A DNA stretch of 16,389 nucleotides, taken from Thalassiosira profunda (Eukaryota > Bacillariophyta > Thalassiosirophyceae > Thalassiosirales > Thalassiosiraceae). A program made the position numbers and the translations under genes. The DNA lies in assembly GCA_036939355.1 (NCBI GenBank), contig JALLAP010000788.1, forward strand, positions 1 to 16,389, in the 5' to 3' direction. Under the pieces are notes generated by a model. That model was not told the DNA's origin. It ran no database searches and saw only the letters and a list, made by a program, of their open reading frames with translations. Of this stretch, positions 14,553-16,389 are shown piece by piece (the first letter of the stretch is position 1; the number at the start of each line of letters is the position of its first letter).

Positions 14553-15182
14553 AGTTTGGTTAGCTTCGAGAGTGTTGCAACTGACTTTTGCAATGGAATG
14601 GGCGGACTAGAGAGTGAAATTTGTGTGAGAGAGGTGAACCGACAAGGCGTGCCGGAGAAGCCGAGCGGAAGAGGAGGGGTTGCAAAAATGGGACGGGGTC
14701 TGGTCGCTTTTGGGCGCGGTTGCAATGCTGGAGAAGCCGGCCGGGCCGGAACCTGAGGCAGGGTGCATCGAGCACTCGTGAACCGAGCGAGGGGTTGCAA
14801 AATCGAGGCTCCTCTTTCGTGACAACAGTGACGGGGCTACACCAGGGCGCGGCGGCGTCCGTTCAGTGCCGTCAAAGACAACGCAAATATTCTGGGGCTG
14901 CTGTGGGCTGTTGCAAATTCGGCGGCCAGCCCAGCCCGAGACAAGCCCGGAGGTCGCCCGTCCGACCGCTTCTCAAGACGGTTCCCTCTTACGTATACGT
15001 GTACGTACGTAAACGTCGGGGTCATTTCAGTTCGTCATTCGTCTTCTCCTCCCCCGCGCTCGCTCCCGCCTCCGCCTTCACCAGCTGCCCCTGCGCCAAC
15101 ACCACCACAGCGGCTCCTTGCCGCCACACACACCTGCGCCAGCCGCCGGACTCGGTTGGTCAAGTTTTGCCGCGGCCGAGGC
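14553..15182. promoter_or_regulatory. Divergent intergenic region, MORN gene 2 / glycosyltransferase-like gene
   Basis: 630 bases between two outward-reading genes, without a credible coding frame. It holds six copies of the palindrome TTGCAA between 14575 and 14916, two related GGGGTTGCAAAA segments (14661-14687 and 14783-14802), and an alternating purine-pyrimidine ACGT tract at 14989-15016. The 120 bases before the start at 15183 are CT- and GC-rich, suiting a 5' leader. Confidence 0.5.
14989..15016. repeat. Alternating ACGT/GTAC palindromic tract
   Basis: CTTACGTATACGTGTACG followed by TACGTAAACG is an almost perfect alternating purine-pyrimidine tract made of overlapping TACGTA and GTAC palindromes. 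It lies about 170-190 bases upstream of the start at 15183. It could bind a dimeric (bZIP-like) factor at its ACGT cores or adopt unusual structure; neither is shown. Confidence 0.55.
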
Positions 15183-16389
15183 ATGAGACGTTTCTTGGCC
15201 CTCGCCATCGCCTGCGGCGGCGTCGCCCTCCTCTCGACGCGGCGGATACGACCGACCAACTCACAGCCAAACAATCTCGCTGCAACTGAGGAATTCTCGC
15301 AGCCACCGCGGCGGCGGCTGCAGGGCCTGAATTTCATGCCCGACAACGACCCGCGGACCGTCGGGGCGAGGCCCCAAACTGAAATTATACAGACGGCGGA
15401 CCAAATTCAGACGGACGGTGCACCCCCCACTGATGCAGTATCCGCGGCCCGTCCCACCCTGCCGCCATTGCAAATCTGCGACCGCAAGGCACCGATAGAC
15501 CACGACGTCGACTTGCAAATCCTATCTAAATATTACGGCCAGTGCCCGCTACTGCGCCAACCGCCGGAAAAGACCACCATCTTGCTGTTGTCGGGCGTGC
15601 AAACGTTTGGGAGGACGGGGAACAATCTCATTGAGTGGCTGCACGCGTTGCAATACGCCAAAGATCACGATGCGTTGGTGGCGATCACGTCGGGGAGCTG
15701 GCCCATACAATTGATCACCAACCTGTGGATGTCGATCCAAGGTGGGGATATAAATCAATGGCAAGAAAACTTCGAGGGTACGTTCTGCGTGAAGATTCTC
15801 GAAGATGCAACACTTGCGGAGCAATATCGAAGAGTCATCCACATGGACACAAGGGATTTATTCCTTTACAGACACAAGGGATTATTGAATCAATACGTCG
15901 AGTTTCAAGGGAGCATCATACGGAATCTGTATCGATATTACAACGACGGCAAGGGGTTCAACGTGCGACAGAAGCAGGTGCGGGACATGTGCTCGGTGCT
16001 GGATTCCCTCTTTGGCAACGAGAAGCCGTCGGCGGTGTATTCGGTCATCCACAGTCGGTCATTAGAGGGTGAGCCGGGGTTGCGATTGCTGGGACGGATT
16101 GCGAGGATGGTAGGATGTGACCCTACGGCCGCACTGGATATGGAGCCAGAATACATCAAGGCGATATTGGAACCGTTGGGAATGCTCGAACACCCGATAT
16201 TGTTCATCACGGACCACCAACGACCGGAGATATTGGAAAAGCTCCTGGCCGACCCGGAAATAGGGCCAAACATCCGCTTGATCCCCCAGGAGGCGAGTTG
16301 GATTGGAGGGGACATCACGGTAGCAACTTTGTCTGATGTCTTTATTGGAAATCCCGCCTCGTCCTTCTCCGGCTTCATTGCCAAATCGC
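15183..16389 (+). CDS. Membrane-anchored glycosyltransferase-like protein, fucosyltransferase-type motifs (N-terminal part, runs off right edge)
   Basis: 402 residues are open to the window end. Residues 4-19 are one hydrophobic segment (FLALAIACGGVALLST) after MRR, as in a type II Golgi signal anchor. Residues 20-125 are a variable stem with Cys at 98 and 120. The globular part begins near 130: LLLSGVQTFGRTGNNLIEWL (134-153), then VYSVIHSRSLEGEPGLRLLG (284-303), ILFITDHQRPEIL (338-350), IRLIPQEASWIGGDI (363-377) and DVFIGNPASSFSGFI (384-398). The GRTGNN turn, the HxR motif and the final FIGNPASSFS resemble the layout of GT-B fucosyltransferases, so a Golgi glycosyltransferase is a reasonable inference. 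I associate this family with Thalassiosira oceanica, where members are annotated as hypothetical. The C-terminus lies outside the window. Donor and acceptor are unknown. Confidence 0.72.
   Translation, partial: MRRFLALAIACGGVALLSTRRIRPTNSQPNNLAATEEFSQPPRRRLQGLNFMPDNDPRTVGARPQTEIIQTADQIQTDGAPPTDAVSAARPTLPPLQICDRKAPIDHDVDLQILSKYYGQCPLLRQPPEKTTILLLSGVQTFGRTGNNLIEWLHALQYAKDHDALVAITSGSWPIQLITNLWMSIQGGDINQWQENFEGTFCVKILEDATLAEQYRRVIHMDTRDLFLYRHKGLLNQYVEFQGSIIRNLYRYYNDGKGFNVRQKQVRDMCSVLDSLFGNEKPSAVYSVIHSRSLEGEPGLRLLGRIARMVGCDPTAALDMEPEYIKAILEPLGMLEHPILFITDHQRPEILEKLLADPEIGPNIRLIPQEASWIGGDITVATLSDVFIGNPASSFSGFIAKS

Noticed and set aside
1..16389. CRISPR array, transposon, integron or phage-like defence system
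   Set aside because: No regularly spaced direct repeats of suitable length, no transposase or reverse transcriptase motifs and no terminal inverted repeats were seen; the content is ordinary nuclear eukaryotic genes.

Overview
The window is nuclear DNA of a eukaryotic alga, most likely a centric diatom of the Thalassiosira type. This is inferred from the gene repertoire, not from a database match. The signs are compact genes with few and short introns, a BspA-type leucine-rich-repeat gene of the kind expanded in Thalassiosira, a secretory-pathway protein of a family I associate with Thalassiosira oceanica, MORN-repeat genes, and axonemal or tubulin-modifying genes (diatom sperm are flagellated). 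A eukaryotic tRNA-Phe is present. The sequence is a draft assembly: there is one ambiguous base at 10090 and clear damage around it.

Layout, left to right. 1-1180 (-): N-terminal 393 residues of a DRC11/IQCA1-like dynein regulatory complex ATPase, running off the left edge. 1181-1855: divergent intergenic region with an 18-bp triple repeat. 1856-2869 (+): membrane-anchored RING-H2 protein. 2964-4526 (+): BspA-type leucine-rich-repeat protein, whose first ~97 codons are doubtful. 4605-7406 (-): large tubulin tyrosine ligase-like (TTLL) enzyme, tail-to-tail with the LRR gene. 7744-8800 (-): three-exon SFT2 family Golgi transport protein. 9042-9114 (+): tRNA-Phe(GAA) with a Pol III terminator. 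9548-10989 (-): GCN5-type histone acetyltransferase with bromodomain, broken here by a 253-bp tandem duplication, an N, a missing piece of the catalytic domain and a +1 frameshift. 11148-12206 (+): MORN-repeat protein sharing a 158-bp divergent promoter with GCN5. 12645-12989 (+): small DUF1330 protein. 13104-14552 (-): second MORN protein, related to the first. 14553-15182: divergent promoter rich in TTGCAA. 15183-16389 (+): N-terminal 402 residues of a membrane-anchored, glycosyltransferase-like protein, running off the right edge.

The genes do not form an operon; each appears to have its own promoter, often shared head to head. A loose theme is the axoneme and tubulin (DRC11, TTLL, perhaps the MORN proteins), beside housekeeping genes for chromatin (GCN5) and Golgi traffic (SFT2, the glycosyltransferase-like protein, perhaps the RING ligase). 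I found no undescribed multi-gene system. The observations most worth following are the broken GCN5 locus, a DRC11 homologue in a probable diatom, the related pair of MORN genes, and the TTGCAA cluster.
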